NCBI RefSeq assembly: GCF_041821065.1
Contig: NZ_JBGUAX010000002.1
Coordinates: 489,107-553,106 of the forward strand
Direction of reading: 5' to 3'
Length of the DNA stretch: 64,000 nucleotides
From: Egicoccus sp. AB-alg2
Lineage (GTDB): Bacteria; Actinomycetota; Nitriliruptoria; Nitriliruptorales; Nitriliruptoraceae
Below the pieces are notes generated by a model. It had not been told where the DNA came from and ran no database searches. It saw only the letters and a program-made list of their open reading frames with translations. Positions 52,226 to 63,411 of the stretch are shown piece after piece; position 1 is the stretch's first letter, and each line of letters opens with the position of its first letter. A program made the position numbers and the translations under genes.

Positions 52226-53032
52226 TCAGGTGGCGAACTGCCAGGCGGCGGCGACCAGCGCGACGAGCACGACCAGCGCCCGCAGCGGACCGGCCGGCAG
52301 CCGCCGGCCGTAGCGCGAGCCGAGCCCGCCGCCGATCGTCGCGCCGATGGCGACGAGTCCGGCGACGCGCCAGTCGACGTCCGCGATCGCGATGAACAGC
52401 GAGGCCGACACGAGGTTGGCCACCCCGGCGAGCACGTTCTTGATGCCGTTGACTTGGGGCATGCCGCCGGCGACGAAGATGCCCAGCACGGCCAGCAGGA
52501 TCACGCCCTGTGCGGCGCCGAAGTAGCCGCCGTAGATGCCCGTGGAGAACACGATCGCGTACAGGGCGACACCGGGCGTCACCGTCGCCGGCGGGCCCTC
52601 CACGGGTGCGTCCGGATCCGGGGCGGTTTCGGGCACCCGGGCGGCCCGGCGGCGGGTCACCCAGGCCGCGACCCGCGGCTGGGCGGCGGCGAGCACGGCG
52701 GAGAGCAGCAGCAGCGGCGGGATGACCTGCTCGAACGCCTCCGGCGGCAGGACGAGCAGCAGTGCGCCGCCGATGATCCCGCCGATCGCCGAGGCCGTCG
52801 CCAGCCGCCACAGCAGGTGCGTCTGGCCCCGCAGCGTGGCCCGGAACCCGTAGGCGCCCGTGACGGCGCCCGGCACCAGTCCGACCGTGTTGGAGACGTT
52901 GGCGACCACCGGCGGGAAGCCCAGCGCCAGCAGGGTCGGGAAGGTGATGAGGGTGCCGGCGCCGACGACCGCGTTCATGGCACCGGCCGCCATCCCGGCG
53001 AACAGGATGACGACGGCGTCGAACGCAGCCAC
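52226..53032 (-). CDS. TauE/SafE-family anion exporter
   Basis: A 268-residue membrane protein with eight or so helices in two repeats. The family motifs GMAAGAMNAVVGAGTLITFPTLLALGFPP and, in the second half, GIYGGYFGAAQGVILLAVLG are clear. The family exports sulfite, sulfoacetate or other organic anions; the substrate is unknown. A cytoplasmic acidic loop (residues 128-145) separates the halves. The GTG at 53032 precedes the first helix. It is 37 bp after the ABC-F gene on the same strand. Confidence 0.85.
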   Translation of the reverse strand: MAAFDAVVILFAGMAAGAMNAVVGAGTLITFPTLLALGFPPVVANVSNTVGLVPGAVTGAYGFRATLRGQTHLLWRLATASAIGGIIGGALLLVLPPEAFEQVIPPLLLLSAVLAAAQPRVAAWVTRRRAARVPETAPDPDAPVEGPPATVTPGVALYAIVFSTGIYGGYFGAAQGVILLAVLGIFVAGGMPQVNGIKNVLAGVANLVSASLFIAIADVDWRVAGLVAIGATIGGGLGSRYGRRLPAGPLRALVVLVALVAAAWQFAT

Positions 53033-53069
53033 GGGGCACGGACCTTCGGCTCGGGAGCGACCTCCAACG

Positions 53070-54620
<1,551 letters not shown>

Positions 54621-54834
54621 GGTCGGTCCTTCGCTGCGCGGCCGCGGCGACGGCACGCGCGGATCGAGCCGGCGGCGCACGACGGCGCACGACCGGCAAC
54701 GGCGAGATCAGCCGTGGATCCGCAAGAAGGACGCTCCCGGGACGGGGTCGTGGTGGGACCGGCGGCGCGGCGCTGCCGACGCGGCGCGGTCGGGGGTGAC
54801 GCTACCGGACCGCCGGAGCCGGCGTCCAGCGTCT

Positions 54835-55251
54835 TCAGAGCTCGCCGCGCAACTCCTCGAGGCGATCGCGTACCTCGTACAGCCGCCCGGCGACGCGGCG
54901 GAACGCGTCCACGTCGAGGTCCGGCTGGGCGAGCCGGTCCGTCAGCACCTCGACCTCCAGGGTGAGCAACTCCACCTCGGTGCGCACCCGGTGGACGGCG
55001 TCCAGGCTCGCGAAGGGACGGGCGACGATGGCCTCGTGCAGCAGCTTGCGGGCACGTTCGTCGCGGCGCACCACCTCGAGCGGGACACCGGCACGCCTGA
55101 GCAGGTCGTCGAGGTCGGGCAGCGCACGGTCGAAGGGCAGGGCGAGCAGCGCGTCCTCGAGCCGCACGAGCGCATCCTCGGCTTCGTGCGGCGGGCGCGT
55201 GGACGCGTCGTCGCGTGACTCCTCGTGCACGCCTTCGCGGTCACCGGACAC
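54835..55251 (-). CDS. Hypothetical coiled-coil protein, 138 residues
   Basis: A charged, helical protein. An acidic disordered N-terminus (about 25 residues) is followed by VRLEDALLALPFDRALPDLDDLLRRAG and a heptad-like C-terminus (VRTEVELLTLEVEVLTDRLAQ, then VAGRLYEVRDRLEELRGEL). No cysteines or membrane helices. No family recognised. The GTG at 55251 has AGGAGG 7 bases upstream, a strong signal. It is upstream of the ABC-F gene by about 210 bp. Confidence 0.6.
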   Translation of the reverse strand: MSGDREGVHEESRDDASTRPPHEAEDALVRLEDALLALPFDRALPDLDDLLRRAGVPLEVVRRDERARKLLHEAIVARPFASLDAVHRVRTEVELLTLEVEVLTDRLAQPDLDVDAFRRVAGRLYEVRDRLEELRGEL

Positions 55252-55460
55252 GACCGCACCTCCTCACCGGCACCTCATGGTATCGGTCGCACGTCCCGAT
55301 CCGGCGCGGCAACACGCAGTATGGACCGTTGCCGTGGCGTACGTCCCGCCGTTTGCGACCATCGGTCGCGAGACCACGAGGATCGGCGGTGGGAAGGCGG
55401 CGGTCGCGCGACGCGACGCCGGGACTGCACCCGGCGCGAGCGTGCGGCAGGATGTGCCAC

Positions 55461-55787
55461 ATGGACCACATCCCTTCCCCCAAGGATCTGCGCAGCGCCG
55501 CGCGCGCCTGCACGTTCCTCGCCTATGCCGCCGGGCTGGCCGGCGTGGCCGGCGGCACCCTGATGCTGCGCGAGGACGAGTTGGCCATGGCGCTGGTCCT
55601 CTACACCGTGACCTTCGCGGTGGGTGCGGCGCTGATGGGTGTCGCCGTGCTGGTGCGGGCGGTCGCCGGCCTGTCGACGCAACTCGCCCGCGTGGAGTCC
55701 GACGTCCGGGTGCTCGTGGGCGAGCGTGCCCGCGGCGCGCCGCCGCGGGACGAGCGCGACCCCTGGCGTGGCTACCACCCGCCGTGA
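55461..55787 (+). CDS. Hypothetical two-helix membrane protein, 108 residues
   Basis: Two transmembrane segments (ACTFLAYAAGLAGVAGGTLML and MALVLYTVTFAVGAALMGVAVLVRAV) are followed by a soluble tail with a helical THQLARVESDVRVLVGERA-like stretch. The N-terminus is cytoplasmic by charge. Function unknown. The ATG at 55461 is chosen because it begins right before the first helix; an upstream in-frame start would add a low-quality extension. Confidence 0.6.
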   Translation: MDHIPSPKDLRSAARACTFLAYAAGLAGVAGGTLMLREDELAMALVLYTVTFAVGAALMGVAVLVRAVAGLSTQLARVESDVRVLVGERARGAPPRDERDPWRGYHPP

Positions 55788-55806
55788 CCGCCGCGTCCGG
55801 ACGCGT

Positions 55807-55838
55807 GGCGGCCCGCTCCGGACGTGGAGCGGGCCGCC
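55807..55838. terminator. Bidirectional terminator
   Basis: Perfect 13-bp arms GGCGGCCCGCTCC / GGAGCGGGCCGCC with a 6-base loop, between two convergent stops. Confidence 0.75.
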
Positions 55839-55860
55839 GGGAGCGGTGCCGGCGTCGGCG

Positions 55861-56217
55861 TCAGGCGGGCGGGCAGGCGGCCTTCAGGGCCGCCACGACC
55901 TCCGGTGTCGCGATGTCGAGCGCGACGGCGTAGTCGGTCAGCACCTGGTTGGCGAGCGCCGGGTCGTCGCGGTGGATCGCGAGGACGTCCGCGAACGGGA
56001 TCGAGTCGCCGCTGCCGATCGGGTACTCGAGACCGTTCTGGGCGACGCTCGTCAGCAGACCCTGACTCTTCAGGACGCCGATCCCGAACTGCTGGCAGGT
56101 GCTGCCGGCGGGCTTGCCGCCGCCACCGGCGCCGGCCGGCGGGCCGGCAGCGACCGCCGGCAGTGCGGTCACGAGCGTGAGGCTGGCAGCGGCGATGCCG
56201 ACGAACAGGCGGCGCAT
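55861..56217 (-). CDS. Small secreted protein, 118 residues
   Basis: A classical signal peptide (MRRLFVGIAAASLTLVTALPAVAA, cleavage near residue 24) is followed by a Gly/Pro linker (GPPAGAGGGGKPAG) and a compact helical domain with two cysteines (TCQQFGIGVLKSQGLLTSVAQNG ... LKAACPPA) likely forming a disulfide. No family recognised. AGGAG precedes the ATG at 56217. It is probably transcribed alone or with read-through from glyS upstream. Confidence 0.65.
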   Translation of the reverse strand: MRRLFVGIAAASLTLVTALPAVAAGPPAGAGGGGKPAGSTCQQFGIGVLKSQGLLTSVAQNGLEYPIGSGDSIPFADVLAIHRDDPALANQVLTDYAVALDIATPEVVAALKAACPPA

Positions 56218-56338
56218 GGTCGACTCCTGGGCCGAGGGGATTGGACGCAGACCATCCGTCACACCCCCGGCCCACGGACCGCCCGGCGCGCGTCCATCGC
56301 CTTCCCGCGGTGCCGGCGCGCGCGGTCGGCCGGTGTCC

Positions 56339-57721
56339 TCAGCAGGCGGGCAGGCGCTCGGCGAGGTAGTCGACGAGCCGGTCGATCGAGACCCGGTCCT
56401 GGGCCATCGTGTCGCGGTCCCGAACCGTCACCGCCTTGTCGTCGACCGACTCGAAGTCGACCGTCACGCACAGCGGCGTCCCGATCTCGTCCTGACGGCG
56501 GTACCGGCGGCCGATGGCCTGGGTCTCGTCGTAGTCGCACATCCAGCGGACCTTGACCGCGTCGAAGACCTGCTTCGCCAGCGGCGTGAGCTCCTCCTTG
56601 CGCGACAGGGGCAGCACGGCGACCTTGTAGGGCGCGAGCCGCTTGTCGAGCTTCAGCACCGTGCGGTTCTGCAGCTCGCCCTTCGCGTCGGGGGCCTGCT
56701 CGACCCGGTAGGCGTCGAACAGGAACGCCAGCGTCGCGCGCGTCGCCCCCGCCGCGGGCTCGATCACGTACGGCACGTAGCGGTGGTCGTTGGGCTGGTC
56801 GTAATACGACAGGTCCTTGCCCGACGCGGCCGCATGCGCCTTCAGGTCGAAGTCGGTGCGGTTGGCCAGGCCCTCGAGCTCGGACCAGCCCATCGACGCG
56901 TCCGGGAAGAAGTACTCGATGTCCACCGTGCGCTTCGCGTAGTGGGACAGCTCGTCCTCGGCGTGCTCACGGATGCGCAGGTTCTCGCGACGGATGCCCA
57001 GATCCGTGTACCAGTCCATGCGCTCGTCGATCCAGTACTGGTGCCATTCCTCGTCGGTGCCCGGCGCGACGAAGAACTCCATCTCCATCTGCTCGAACTC
57101 GCGGGTCCGGAAGATGAAGTTGCCCGGCGTGATCTCGTTGCGGAACGACTTGCCCATCTGCGCGATGCCGAACGGCGGGCGCTTGCGGGTGGCGCGCTGG
57201 ACCGTCGCGAAGTTCACGAACATGCCCTGCGCCGTCTCCGGCCGCAGCCAGACGCTGGACGCGTCGGACTCGATCGGCCCCATGTTGGTCCGGAACATGA
57301 GGTTGAAGTTGCGGGCGTCGCCCAGTGCGTCCTTGCCGCAGTTGGGGCACACGAGGTCGCCCTCTGCCCGTTCGTCGCCCAGCTGGGCCTCGCGCAGATG
57401 GTCCTCGCGGAAGCGCTGGTGGCAGTTGGCGCACTCGACCAGCGGGTCGGAGAAGTTGGCGAGGTGCCCGGAGGCCTGCCAGACCTCGGTCGGCCCGAGG
57501 ATGGCCTGCTCCATACCCACCACGTCGTCGCGCAGCTGCACCATGGTGCGCCACCACTGGCGCTTGACGTTCTCCTTGAGCTCGACCCCCAACGGCCCGT
57601 AGTCCCAGGTCGAGCGCACGCCGCCGTAGATCTCGGCGGTCGGGAAGATGATGCCGCGCTGCTTGCACAACTCGACGATGGTGGCGAGTTCGACGGTGAC
57701 GCTCGGGTGCGTGTCCGACAC
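56339..57721 (-). CDS. glyS: Glycyl-tRNA synthetase (dimeric class II type)
   Basis: A 460-residue class II synthetase that charges tRNA-Gly. Family features: an N-terminal [41 protein letters not shown], an inserted zinc-finger-like pair (ECANCHQRF ... CPNCGKD), motif 2 [32 protein letters not shown], and a C-terminal anticodon-binding domain. This is the alpha2 type found in actinobacteria, not the GlyQ/GlyS tetramer. The GTG at 57721 follows AGGAG with 6-base spacing. I see no T-box leader in the short upstream gap. Confidence 0.95.
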   Translation of the reverse strand: MSDTHPSVTVELATIVELCKQRGIIFPTAEIYGGVRSTWDYGPLGVELKENVKRQWWRTMVQLRDDVVGMEQAILGPTEVWQASGHLANFSDPLVECANCHQRFREDHLREAQLGDERAEGDLVCPNCGKDALGDARNFNLMFRTNMGPIESDASSVWLRPETAQGMFVNFATVQRATRKRPPFGIAQMGKSFRNEITPGNFIFRTREFEQMEMEFFVAPGTDEEWHQYWIDERMDWYTDLGIRRENLRIREHAEDELSHYAKRTVDIEYFFPDASMGWSELEGLANRTDFDLKAHAAASGKDLSYYDQPNDHRYVPYVIEPAAGATRATLAFLFDAYRVEQAPDAKGELQNRTVLKLDKRLAPYKVAVLPLSRKEELTPLAKQVFDAVKVRWMCDYDETQAIGRRYRRQDEIGTPLCVTVDFESVDDKAVTVRDRDTMAQDRVSIDRLVDYLAERLPAC

Positions 57722-57878
57722 GGGAAACTCCTGGGACAGGGTTCGACCACCGCTGGCTGCGGCGGCGAGCGTCCCAGCCTATCGACCGTGCCCTCGCCTC
57801 ACGGCGCGACCGATGAGTTCCGGGCACCCCCGGTGTCGTACCTGGCACGGCCGACGACCCCGCGCCCGGGACGGGCGC

Positions 57879-57909
57879 TTGACCTCGAGCAAGGTCGAGG
57901 TCCTACGGT
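57879..57909 (+). promoter_or_regulatory. MerR-family (SoxR-like) operator/promoter of the drrAB operon
   Basis: TTGACC (57879-57884, -35) and TACGGT (57904-57909, -10) are separated by a 19-bp spacer, the long spacing diagnostic of MerR-activated promoters. The spacer region carries the inverted repeat ACCTCGA (57882-57888) / TCGAGGT (57895-57901) with a 6-base centre, close to the SoxR consensus CCTCAA-N6-TTGAGG. Confidence 0.8.
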
Positions 57910-57969
57910 CCGGCCGAGTGGCCCGCGGAGACGCCCGCGCCGGCCGACGACGTCCACGGAGGTGAAGAC

Positions 57970-58950
57970 ATGCGTGCTCGCGACGCGTTCGCGATCGAGG
58001 CCGACGGCCTGACCAAGACCTACGGCGAGGTCCGCGCCCTCGACCGGCTCCACCTGCGTGTCCCCGCCGGCGGGGTCCACGGGGTGCTGGGTCCCAACGG
58101 TGCGGGCAAGACCACCGCGATCCGTTTGCTCGCCACGCTCGTACCCGCCGACGGCGGCCGCGCCCGGGTGCTCGGGCACGACGTGACGGAGGCACCCGAC
58201 GAGGTCCGGGCACGGGTCAGCCTGACCGGGCAGTTCGCCTCGCTCGACGAGGACCTGACCGGCCTGGAGAACCTGGTGCTGGTGGCACGGCTGCTCGGTT
58301 TCCACCGGCAGGCCGCCCAGCGGCGTGCCCGCGACCTGCTGGGCGCCTTCGGGCTCGACGATGCCGCCGGACGCCAGGTGAAGCACTACTCGGGCGGCAT
58401 GCGGCGTCGACTCGACATCGCCGCGTCGATCGTCGTGCGGCCCGAACTGCTGTTCCTCGACGAGCCCACGACCGGCCTGGACCCGACCAGCCGCGGGCAG
58501 GTCTGGGACATCGTGCGGGCGCTGGTCGCCGCCGGCACGACGGTGCTGCTGACGACGCAGTACCTCGACGAGGCCGACAAGCTCGCCAACCGGATCGCCG
58601 TGATCGACCACGGCCGCGTGATCGCCGAAGGCACCGCCGGCGAGCTCAAGGCATCGGTGGGCGGGGGGACGCTGCACGTCCGGTTCCGCCAGCCCGACGA
58701 CCGCGCCCTCGGGGAGGTCGTGCTGGCCGAAGCCCTCGGCGCCACGCTCCACCTCGATCCCGACCCCGTGGCCCTGACCGCACAGGTCGACGACCCCGGC
58801 CGGGTGGCGTTGGCGCTGAGCCGGCTCGCCGACGCCGGGCTCGTCCCGGGCGAGTTCTCCCTCGGGCAGCCCAGCCTCGACGAGGTCTTCCTGGCGCTGA
58901 CCGGACGGCCGGCCGAACCCACCAGCGACCGCGAGGAGGCCGCGGCATGA
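57970..58950 (+). CDS. ABC exporter ATPase, DrrA-type
   Basis: A 326-residue daunorubicin-resistance-type ABC ATPase. Walker [16 protein letters not shown], signature [18 protein letters not shown], Walker [16 protein letters not shown] and H-loop region are all intact. The C-terminal extension ends [13 protein letters not shown], the same pattern left in the remnant at 2259-2441. It powers the permease encoded next (ATGA overlap at 58947-58950). GGAGGTGAAG precedes the ATG. The upstream MerR/SoxR-like promoter suggests induction by redox-active or toxic compounds. Confidence 0.9.
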   Translation: MRARDAFAIEADGLTKTYGEVRALDRLHLRVPAGGVHGVLGPNGAGKTTAIRLLATLVPADGGRARVLGHDVTEAPDEVRARVSLTGQFASLDEDLTGLENLVLVARLLGFHRQAAQRRARDLLGAFGLDDAAGRQVKHYSGGMRRRLDIAASIVVRPELLFLDEPTTGLDPTSRGQVWDIVRALVAAGTTVLLTTQYLDEADKLANRIAVIDHGRVIAEGTAGELKASVGGGTLHVRFRQPDDRALGEVVLAEALGATLHLDPDPVALTAQVDDPGRVALALSRLADAGLVPGEFSLGQPSLDEVFLALTGRPAEPTSDREEAAA

Positions 58951-59792
58951 GCACCACGACACCCTTCTCCCCCGCCGGGTACGACGTGGACGCGATCGTC
59001 CGGGTCGCCGTCGCCAGCGACGACCGCCCGGCGCCGCCCTCGGCGACGACGACCTCGCTGACGTTCGCGTGGCGGGCACTGCTGAAGATCCGTCACGTGC
59101 CCGAACAACTGCTGGACGTGACGGTGTTCCCGGTGATGTTCCTGCTGATGTTCACCTACCTGTTCGGCGGGGCCGTCGCCGGGTCGACGGGCGCGTACCT
59201 GCAGGAGGTCGTGCCGGGCATCCTGGTGATGCAGGTCGCCTGGATCAGCATGTACACCGGCCACACCCTCAACCGGGACATCACCAAGGGCGTCCACGAC
59301 CGCTTCCGGTCGCTGCCGATCTGGCGTCCCGCGACGCTGGTCGGGCCGCTGCTGGCCGACACGGTCCGCTACACGATGGCGTCGACGGTGATCCTCGGCC
59401 TGGGGTGGGCGTTGGGATTCCGGCCACAGGCCGGTGCCACGGGCCTCGTGCTGGGCATCGCCGTGCTGCTGGTGTTCTCGTTCAGCCTGTCGTGGATCTG
59501 GACGACGGCGGGCCTGCTGCTGCGCTCGGAGAACGCCGTGTTCTCGGTCGGCAACATGGTCATGTTCCCGCTGACCTTCGTCAGCAACGTGTTCGTGCCG
59601 ACGGAGACGCTGCCGGGCTGGCTGCAGGGTTTCGTGGCCGTGAACCCGATCAGCCTGGTGGTCACCTCGGTGCGCGGTTTCGTGCACGGGTCACCGGACC
59701 TGCGCGCGACCGGGCTGGTGCTGGTGATCAGTGCGGCGCTGGTGGCGGTGTTCGGGCCGCTGACGATGCGGCTGTACCGGCATCCCCGCTAG
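58947..59792 (+). CDS. ABC exporter permease, DrrB-type (ABC-2)
   Basis: A 281-residue ABC-2 permease with six helices: a soluble ~35-residue N-terminus, then [38 protein letters not shown], central [12 protein letters not shown] loops, and the hallmark [40 protein letters not shown]. It exports hydrophobic or drug-like compounds with the DrrA-type ATPase it overlaps. Its last 65 bp overlap the 3' end of the convergent ECF S-component gene, with no terminator between. Confidence 0.88.
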   Translation: MSTTTPFSPAGYDVDAIVRVAVASDDRPAPPSATTTSLTFAWRALLKIRHVPEQLLDVTVFPVMFLLMFTYLFGGAVAGSTGAYLQEVVPGILVMQVAWISMYTGHTLNRDITKGVHDRFRSLPIWRPATLVGPLLADTVRYTMASTVILGLGWALGFRPQAGATGLVLGIAVLLVFSFSLSWIWTTAGLLLRSENAVFSVGNMVMFPLTFVSNVFVPTETLPGWLQGFVAVNPISLVVTSVRGFVHGSPDLRATGLVLVISAALVAVFGPLTMRLYRHPR

Positions 59793-60648
59793 TGCCGTCG
59801 CCGGCGGTGAAGGTCACGGGCGCGTCGAACGCCGCCTTGCGGGCGGCCCGGCGCAGGGCCCGCAGCAGTGGCCGGCCCGTGGCCAGCACCAGCCCGGCGG
59901 TGACCAGCGCCCGCGGGATGTCGAATCCGAGCGAGGTGACCAGCGTGAAGGCGACGAACCGGCGCAGGTTGTCGAGCAGCGGGTCACCGGCGACGAACGA
60001 CACCGCCGTCGTCTCCGGCAGCGCGAACGGCCAGAACGACAGGTTCAGCAGCAACCCGTAGAGCAGGCCGGCCAGGGCGCCGTAGAGGGCCAGCAGCGCC
60101 AGTTCCGCCCGGCCACGCAGCGGCGGCAGCAGACCCGCCCCGGCACCCACCCAGGCGGCGCCGAGCATCTGGAACGGCAGCCACGGACCCACCCCGCCGG
60201 TCGTCAGTGCCGAGGCGAACAGCGTCGTCGCCCCGAGCACGAACCCGAACCCGGGCCCGTGCACCCGGCCGGCGAGGACCAGCAGGAAGAACACGGGCTC
60301 GAAGCCGGCCACGCCCGTGCCGAGCGGGCGCAGAGCCGCGCCCACGGCCGTCAGCACCCCCAGCATCGCCACCGCCTTGGCGTCGATGCCGCCCTCGGCG
60401 ATCTCCGCCAGCACCACCACCAGCACCAGCGGCAGGAGGAGCGTGAACAGCAGCGGGGCGTCACGCAGCTGCGCCACGCCGGCGCCGGGGTCCACGAACA
60501 GCGGCCACGCGAAGGCAGCCAGGCCGATGCTCGACGCCAGCAGCACTGCCAGCGTCGCCCGCGGCCGCAGCCGGATCGAGCGCACCGAACCGCGTCGACG
60601 GCCGCCCACAGCGGCCCCGGCGTCGGGCGGGACGGTCGGGGCGCTCAC
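59728..60648 (-). CDS. ECF transporter S component
   Basis: A 306-residue membrane protein with about six helices after a ~35-residue soluble N-terminus. It resembles ECF substrate-binding subunits: AKAVAMLGVLTAVGAALRPLGTG, then FEPVFFLLVLAGRVHGPGFGFVLGATTLFASAL and GPWLPFQMLGAAWVGAGAGLLP. S components bind a vitamin or its precursor; which one cannot be told, though this length and the neighbours recall cobalamin-type or group I systems. The GTG at 60648 overlaps the ATPase stop by four bases. C-terminal 45 residues are Pro/Thr-rich. Confidence 0.8.
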   Translation of the reverse strand: MSAPTVPPDAGAAVGGRRRGSVRSIRLRPRATLAVLLASSIGLAAFAWPLFVDPGAGVAQLRDAPLLFTLLLPLVLVVVLAEIAEGGIDAKAVAMLGVLTAVGAALRPLGTGVAGFEPVFFLLVLAGRVHGPGFGFVLGATTLFASALTTGGVGPWLPFQMLGAAWVGAGAGLLPPLRGRAELALLALYGALAGLLYGLLLNLSFWPFALPETTAVSFVAGDPLLDNLRRFVAFTLVTSLGFDIPRALVTAGLVLATGRPLLRALRRAARKAAFDAPVTFTAGDGTSGDAGTAASSAARTPPPAPH

Positions 60649-62261
60649 GGCAGCACCGCCAGCGCGTCGGCCACCTCGCTGGGCGTGAGCCACACCGCCG
60701 GTGCCAGCACCTTGGCGACCTGGGGCGCGAACGCCGGCGAGCCGACGACGACCTCGTCGGTGGGGCCGTCGGCGACCACCTCGCCGTCGGCGATCACGAC
60801 GGTGCGGGTCGCGATCTCCGCGGCCAGTTCCACGTCGTGGGTGGCGAGCACGATCGCGGTGCCGTCGGCGGCGAAGTCCTGCAGCAGGCCGGCCAGGCGT
60901 TCCTTGGCCCGGTAGTCCAGGCCGCGGGTGGGCTCGTCGAGCAGGAGCAGCGGCGGTTCGCCGACCAGCACCAGGGCGAGCACCAGCCCCAGCCGTTGCC
61001 CTTCGGAGAGGTCGCGGGGATGGCGTTCGTCGTCCAGGCCGGGCACGAGGCGCTCCAGCAGGCGCCGGCAGCTGCCGGCGGGGGCACCGGCGTCCCGGTC
61101 GGCCTGGCCGCACTCCTGGGCCACCGTGTCCGCGTACAGCAGGTCCGCCGGCTCCTGTGGGACCAGGCCGACGTGACGGACGAGGTCCCGCGGCGCCAGC
61201 GTCGCCGGGTCGTCGCCCGCGACGGTCACGGTGCCGGTGAGCGGGCGGTGCAGGCCGACGAAGCTGCGCAGCAGCGTCGACTTGCCGGCGCCGTTGCGCC
61301 CCATGACGGCGACCACCTCGCCGGCGGCGACGTCGAGGTCGACGTGCTGCAGGGCGAGCACCGGCCCCAGCCGGACCGACACCCCGCGCGCGGCGGCCAC
61401 CATCTGCGCGTCGGCGTCGTGGCTCGGGCGACGTCGCCGGTGGGCGGACGCGAGCCGTTCGCGCAGCTCCGGGGCGCGGCGGCGGGCGTCGCGCACCGAC
61501 AGCGGCAGCGGCTGCCAGCCGGCCAAGCGCCCCAACTCGACCACCGGCGGGGCGACCGGCGTGGAACGCAGTACCTCGGCCGGCTCGCCGACCTGCAGGG
61601 CGCGACCGTCACCGGGCACGTGGATCACCCGGTCGGCGTACTGCACGACCCGCTCCAGCCGGTGCTCGGCGAGCAGCACCGTGACGCCCAGGTCGTGGAC
61701 CAGCCGCTGCAGTGCGGCCAGCACCTCCTCGGCCGCCGGCGGGTCCAGCGCCGAGGTGGGCTCGTCCAGCACCAGCACCCGCGGATGGGCCGTGAGCACC
61801 GCACCGATCGCGACCCGCTGCCGCTGGCCGCCCGAGAGCTGCTCCAGGGGTCGGTTTCGCAGGTCGACGAGCCCGAGCAGGTCCAGGGTCTCCTCGACGC
61901 GCCGGCGCATCACGTCGCCGGGCAGCCCGAGCGACTCCATCCCGTAGGCCAGTTCCTCCTCGACCGTGTCGGTGACGAAACTGGAGCGGGGGTCCTGCCC
62001 CACCACGCCGACCACGTCGGCCAACTCGCGCGGCGGATGCAGGCGCGTGTCGCGGCCGGCGACCGTCACCCGCCCGTGCAGCGTGCCGCCGGTGAAGTGC
62101 GGGACCAGGCCGTTCACGGTGCGCAGCAGCGTCGACTTGCCCGAGCCGGTCCGTCCGACGACGAGGCACAGCTCGCCCTCGGGCACCTCGAGGTCGATGT
62201 CGTGGAGGGCGGGCCGGTCCGCGCCGTGGTAGGTGACGCCCACCTGCTCGAATCGGATCAC
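60645..62261 (-). CDS. ECF transporter ATPase, fused double-domain (EcfA1-EcfA2)
   Basis: A 538-residue protein carrying two complete ABC domains in one chain. First: LVVGRTGSGKSTLLRTVNG, QLSGGQRQRVAIGAVL, VLVLDEPTSALDPPA. Second: AVMGRNGAGKSTLLRSFVG, DLSEGQRLGLVLALVL, LLLLDEPTRGLDYRA. Both have clear Q-loops (GQDPRSS, VPQEPAD). It energises import through the T component whose gene precedes it (GTGA overlap at 62258-62261). The first 60 residues of the second domain follow a basic linker. Confidence 0.92.
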   Translation of the reverse strand: MIRFEQVGVTYHGADRPALHDIDLEVPEGELCLVVGRTGSGKSTLLRTVNGLVPHFTGGTLHGRVTVAGRDTRLHPPRELADVVGVVGQDPRSSFVTDTVEEELAYGMESLGLPGDVMRRRVEETLDLLGLVDLRNRPLEQLSGGQRQRVAIGAVLTAHPRVLVLDEPTSALDPPAAEEVLAALQRLVHDLGVTVLLAEHRLERVVQYADRVIHVPGDGRALQVGEPAEVLRSTPVAPPVVELGRLAGWQPLPLSVRDARRRAPELRERLASAHRRRRPSHDADAQMVAAARGVSVRLGPVLALQHVDLDVAAGEVVAVMGRNGAGKSTLLRSFVGLHRPLTGTVTVAGDDPATLAPRDLVRHVGLVPQEPADLLYADTVAQECGQADRDAGAPAGSCRRLLERLVPGLDDERHPRDLSEGQRLGLVLALVLVGEPPLLLLDEPTRGLDYRAKERLAGLLQDFAADGTAIVLATHDVELAAEIATRTVVIADGEVVADGPTDEVVVGSPAFAPQVAKVLAPAVWLTPSEVADALAVLP

Positions 62262-63409
62262 GCGTCCACCTCCATGCGGGACGCGTCCGCGGTCGAACCG
62301 CGGGGGCGGTCGGCGGGCGGCACGGGGGGTGCTACCGGAGGCGGGGTCAGCCAGGCCGGCAGCAGGGCCACCAGCAGCGCGAGCGTGGGCACCAGCGGCA
62401 GGGTCGGCAGGCGCAGTGGCACGAACGTCGGCGCCATCGCGGCCGGGTCGAGCGCCGCGCCCACGAAGGCGCCGGCGGCGGCGACGGCCCCGCAGGCGGC
62501 CGTCAACCGCTCTGGCCCGGCCCACGGGTCGGGCCGGTATCGGCTGCGGACGGTGCGGCGGCCGGCCAGGCGCACGCCGAGGGTGGCCGTGACCAGCCCG
62601 AAGGCCAGCGCCGGAACCCCCATAAGCACGGGGCTGCCGGCGTCCAACACGCCGTAGACGCCCACGCTGGTGCCGAGCAGGCCCGTGAGCGTCAGCACGC
62701 CGGTGAGCCGGCGCACCCGCGCCGGGACGTCGGCGCGGCGTCCGTAGCCGCGGGAGTCCATGGCGGCGGCCAAGGCCAGCGACCGGTCGAGGGCGTCCTC
62801 GACGACCGGCAGGGCCACGGACAGGACGCTGCGCAGGCCGTGGTCGGGGCGGCCACGCAGGCGCCGGGCGGCGCGGATCCGCTGCACGCTGGTCACCAGC
62901 GAGGGCGCGAACGAGAGCGCCACCACGACCGCGACGCCAACCTCGTACAGCGCGGCCGGCAGCGACGCCAGCAGGCGCTTGGGGTTGGCCAGCGCGTTGG
63001 CGGCGCCGACACAGGCCAGGATCGTGGCCAGGCGCAGGCCGTCGGCGAACGCGGTGACGACCGACTCGAGGGTGACGGCGCCGCCGAGCGTGATCCCGGC
63101 CGCCCAGTCGGGCAGGTCCGCCTCCGGGAGCGTGAACAGCACCGTGGTGCCCTGCGGGACGCCGAGCAGGACCTGGAACACCAGCCGGATGGTGAGCACG
63201 ACCAGTCCCAGCTTGAGGAACATCGCGAACGACCGGGCCCACGGGGCGGTGCTGCGCCGGGCCGCCACCACGTAGCCCGCCACCACCAGCACGAGGCCCA
63301 GCAGCAGCGGGTTGAACGTCCGCGTCGCGACCGTGGCCAGCCCCAGCGCCCACAGCCACCACGCCCCCGGGTGCAGGGGGCGTGGCAGCCGTGCGGCACG
63401 GGCGGACAC
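62258..63409 (-). CDS. ECF transporter T component (EcfT)
   Basis: A 383-residue membrane protein with the EcfT core: N-terminal helices from LHPGAWWLWALGLATVATRTFNPLLL, the coupling-helix region SRIRAARRLRG-like (VQRIRAARRLRGRPDHG), and the conserved Ala-x-x-x-x-S-R-G motif DRSLALAAAMDSRGYGRR that contacts the ATPases. An extra C-terminal region (residues 255-383) adds several helices and a Pro-rich tail, longer than typical EcfT. The GTG at 63409 lies two bases from the stop of the upstream gene, so the four genes form one unit. Confidence 0.88.
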   Translation of the reverse strand: MSARAARLPRPLHPGAWWLWALGLATVATRTFNPLLLGLVLVVAGYVVAARRSTAPWARSFAMFLKLGLVVLTIRLVFQVLLGVPQGTTVLFTLPEADLPDWAAGITLGGAVTLESVVTAFADGLRLATILACVGAANALANPKRLLASLPAALYEVGVAVVVALSFAPSLVTSVQRIRAARRLRGRPDHGLRSVLSVALPVVEDALDRSLALAAAMDSRGYGRRADVPARVRRLTGVLTLTGLLGTSVGVYGVLDAGSPVLMGVPALAFGLVTATLGVRLAGRRTVRSRYRPDPWAGPERLTAACGAVAAAGAFVGAALDPAAMAPTFVPLRLPTLPLVPTLALLVALLPAWLTPPPVAPPVPPADRPRGSTADASRMEVDA

Positions 63410-63411
63410 GG

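Noticed and set aside
57722..57969. Possible T-box or glycine riboswitch ahead of glyS
   Set aside because: The gap is short and already occupied by the MerR-type promoter for the divergent exporter; no T-box sequence or glycine-aptamer core is seen.
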